A stretch of 7,869 bases of DNA from Candidatus Hydrogenedens sp. (GTDB lineage: Bacteria; Hydrogenedentota; Hydrogenedentia; Hydrogenedentales; Hydrogenedentaceae): contig DAOSUS010000109.1 in assembly GCA_035378955.1 (NCBI GenBank), positions 1 to 7,869 on the forward strand, written 5' to 3'. A model generated the notes under the pieces. It saw only the letters and a list, made by a program, of their open reading frames with translations, searched no databases and was not told the origin of the DNA. The translations under genes and the position numbers were made by a program. Shown here piece after piece: positions 6,866 to 7,869 of the stretch (positions are counted from its first letter, which is position 1; every line of letters begins with the position of its first letter).

Positions 6866-7869
6866 CTATATTTGTTCCAGATATTTTTCATTTATGTTTT
6901 TAATAATCTCACTGAAAATATCATAAGGATTATTATCAGATATTTGTATTCCTATAGATTTAATTAATCCCTGTAAAATATTAAGTATGTCTTCATTGTT
7001 GTTTTTTTCAATCTGTTGTTTTGATATGGGTTCAAAACCATGAGCAATGATAGAATTATTTCTCATATTTGAAAATTCATTTAGTTTTTTAATTGTGTCT
7101 GAGAGACCTTCGAAATTAATTTTTGATTTACTATTTGCACTACCTCTTTGTGCTAAGAAATCTACGGATGCATTAAGAAATGGGGAACTTGGAATAATAT
7201 GCTCCTTGGTTACTTTGTCTTTTAAACCATATTCATTACTATTATTTCTAAGATGGTATATAAAATCTTTATCATTTCTAGCCCATTCTATAAACTTATT
7301 TTTGAAATCTGTTGTTATCTTGTTCCAAGAGCATTCTATAATATCTATTAATGCATATTGCATAACAGCCTCTTTGATTCTCCATACCCTACCAATAAAG
7401 TTTGCACATTCATTCCTCTTCCACATAATAACGGCGTTCCAATAAATCTCGTTAAACACTGCTTCGGGGCTTTTTGGAAATAAGTTATCGGCATCCTCTT
7501 GGAGTATTCCGATATTTTCATAAGATGATAATTCCGAATAAGATTGATTAGTGTCCGATATACATTGCTTGTAATTATAAAAATCAAAGTCCATACGGTA
7601 ACAAGCACATTCGGCAAGTTTTCTTATAATTTGTGGATAATTTTCATTTTTATTTATTGCATCAAAATCATAGTTTTCAGCAAGTCGTTGAAGGGCTTTA
7701 TGCTCATAGTTTTTTATTATATATTTGCCTATGTTCAAACTTTTGATTGTAGTCTCATTTTCAGGTTTATAAATGAATTGAACTCTTTCATTAAAATATT
7801 TTATGCAATTTAATATAAGGGCTGTGTTTATTTGTGGAGTTCCCCCTGTAATCTCTGCATATACCTCAT
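6866..7869 (-). CDS. Partial CARF-HEPN ribonuclease (Csm6/Cas02710-like), type III CRISPR effector
   Basis: This frame is open to the right edge: 333 codons are visible from 7867 down to the TAG at 6868-6866. The in-frame TTG at 7738-7736 is not a credible start, since the 43 codons before it are open and carry family motifs. The visible N-terminal part reads EITGGTPQIN (residues 5-14). It resembles the ligand-loop motif of CARF domains, such as the SGTPQ of Csm6. Further on, FIGRVWRIKEAVMQYAL matches the helical region before the active site in Cas02710/Csm6 proteins. MRNNSIIAHG supplies a HEPN R-x6-H motif (Arg269, His276; bases 7040-7063). CARF-HEPN proteins cut RNA when bound by cyclic oligoadenylate made by Cas10 during phage or plasmid infection. 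The gene abuts Cas6 with no gap. It is the most AT-rich gene here. The N-terminal part of the CARF domain lies outside the window. Confidence 0.8.
   Translation of the reverse strand, partial: EVYAEITGGTPQINTALILNCIKYFNERVQFIYKPENETTIKSLNIGKYIIKNYEHKALQRLAENYDFDAINKNENYPQIIRKLAECACYRMDFDFYNYKQCISDTNQSYSELSSYENIGILQEDADNLFPKSPEAVFNEIYWNAVIMWKRNECANFIGRVWRIKEAVMQYALIDIIECSWNKITTDFKNKFIEWARNDKDFIYHLRNNSNEYGLKDKVTKEHIIPSSPFLNASVDFLAQRGSANSKSKINFEGLSDTIKKLNEFSNMRNNSIIAHGFEPISKQQIEKNNNEDILNILQGLIKSIGIQISDNNPYDIFSEIIKNINEKYLEQI

Noticed and set aside
6866..7869. Plus-strand open frames opposite the CARF-HEPN gene (7047-7445 and 7544-7813)
   Set aside because: They are antisense to a recognised gene and have AT-driven hydrophobic composition with no motif.
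1..7869. A CRISPR array belonging to the Cas6 gene
   Set aside because: I looked for regularly spaced 25-40 base repeats with unique spacers and found none; the only long repeats are the two copies inside the surface-protein gene.

Overview
The window looks like part of a chromosome from an uncultivated bacterium. The best taxonomic clue is the end of the large protein at the left: a long Glu-Gly tract followed by two copies of an ISLSELLR-IQFFN module. I associate that ending with secreted proteins of Hydrogenedentes/Lentisphaerae-like bacteria; this is recollection, not a search result. No rRNA, tRNA, transposase or CRISPR array was seen.

Bases 1-3176 (+) hold the 3' part of a very large secreted or surface protein. 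It is built from PASTA-like modules alternating with GLUG-repeat blocks, then an EG-rich linker, then a dockerin-like EF-hand pair. Inside the gene, 915 bases are repeated perfectly (177-1091 and 1224-2138), while the sequence around both copies has diverged. A strong intrinsic terminator follows the gene. The next roughly 340 bases are non-coding and contain several small palindromes.

Bases 3585-4559 (+) encode a secreted, eukaryote-like Ca2+-dependent phosphoinositide phospholipase C with a nearly complete set of catalytic residues. It converges with the minus-strand genes across a 175-base gap containing a 10-bp hairpin.

Bases 4735-7869 (-) form a tight three-gene run, read right to left. 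First is a CARF-HEPN protein of the Csm6/Cas02710 type, cut by the right edge. Next is a Cas6 crRNA-processing RNase, with 0 bases between the two. Last is a secernin-like C69 Ntn-hydrolase, after 1 base. This is probably the downstream end of a type III CRISPR-Cas operon, whose Cas10/RAMP genes and array would lie to the right. In such a system Cas6 matures the guide RNAs, and the CARF-HEPN protein would be a ribonuclease switched on by cyclic oligoadenylate. The unexpected member is the C69 amidohydrolase. It could be an unrecognised CRISPR-associated enzyme or a host gene read through from the operon. Base composition by hand sampling rises from the CARF-HEPN gene (about 20-33% GC per 60-base line) through Cas6 (30-38%) to C69 (28-45%), which slightly favours C69 being host-derived.
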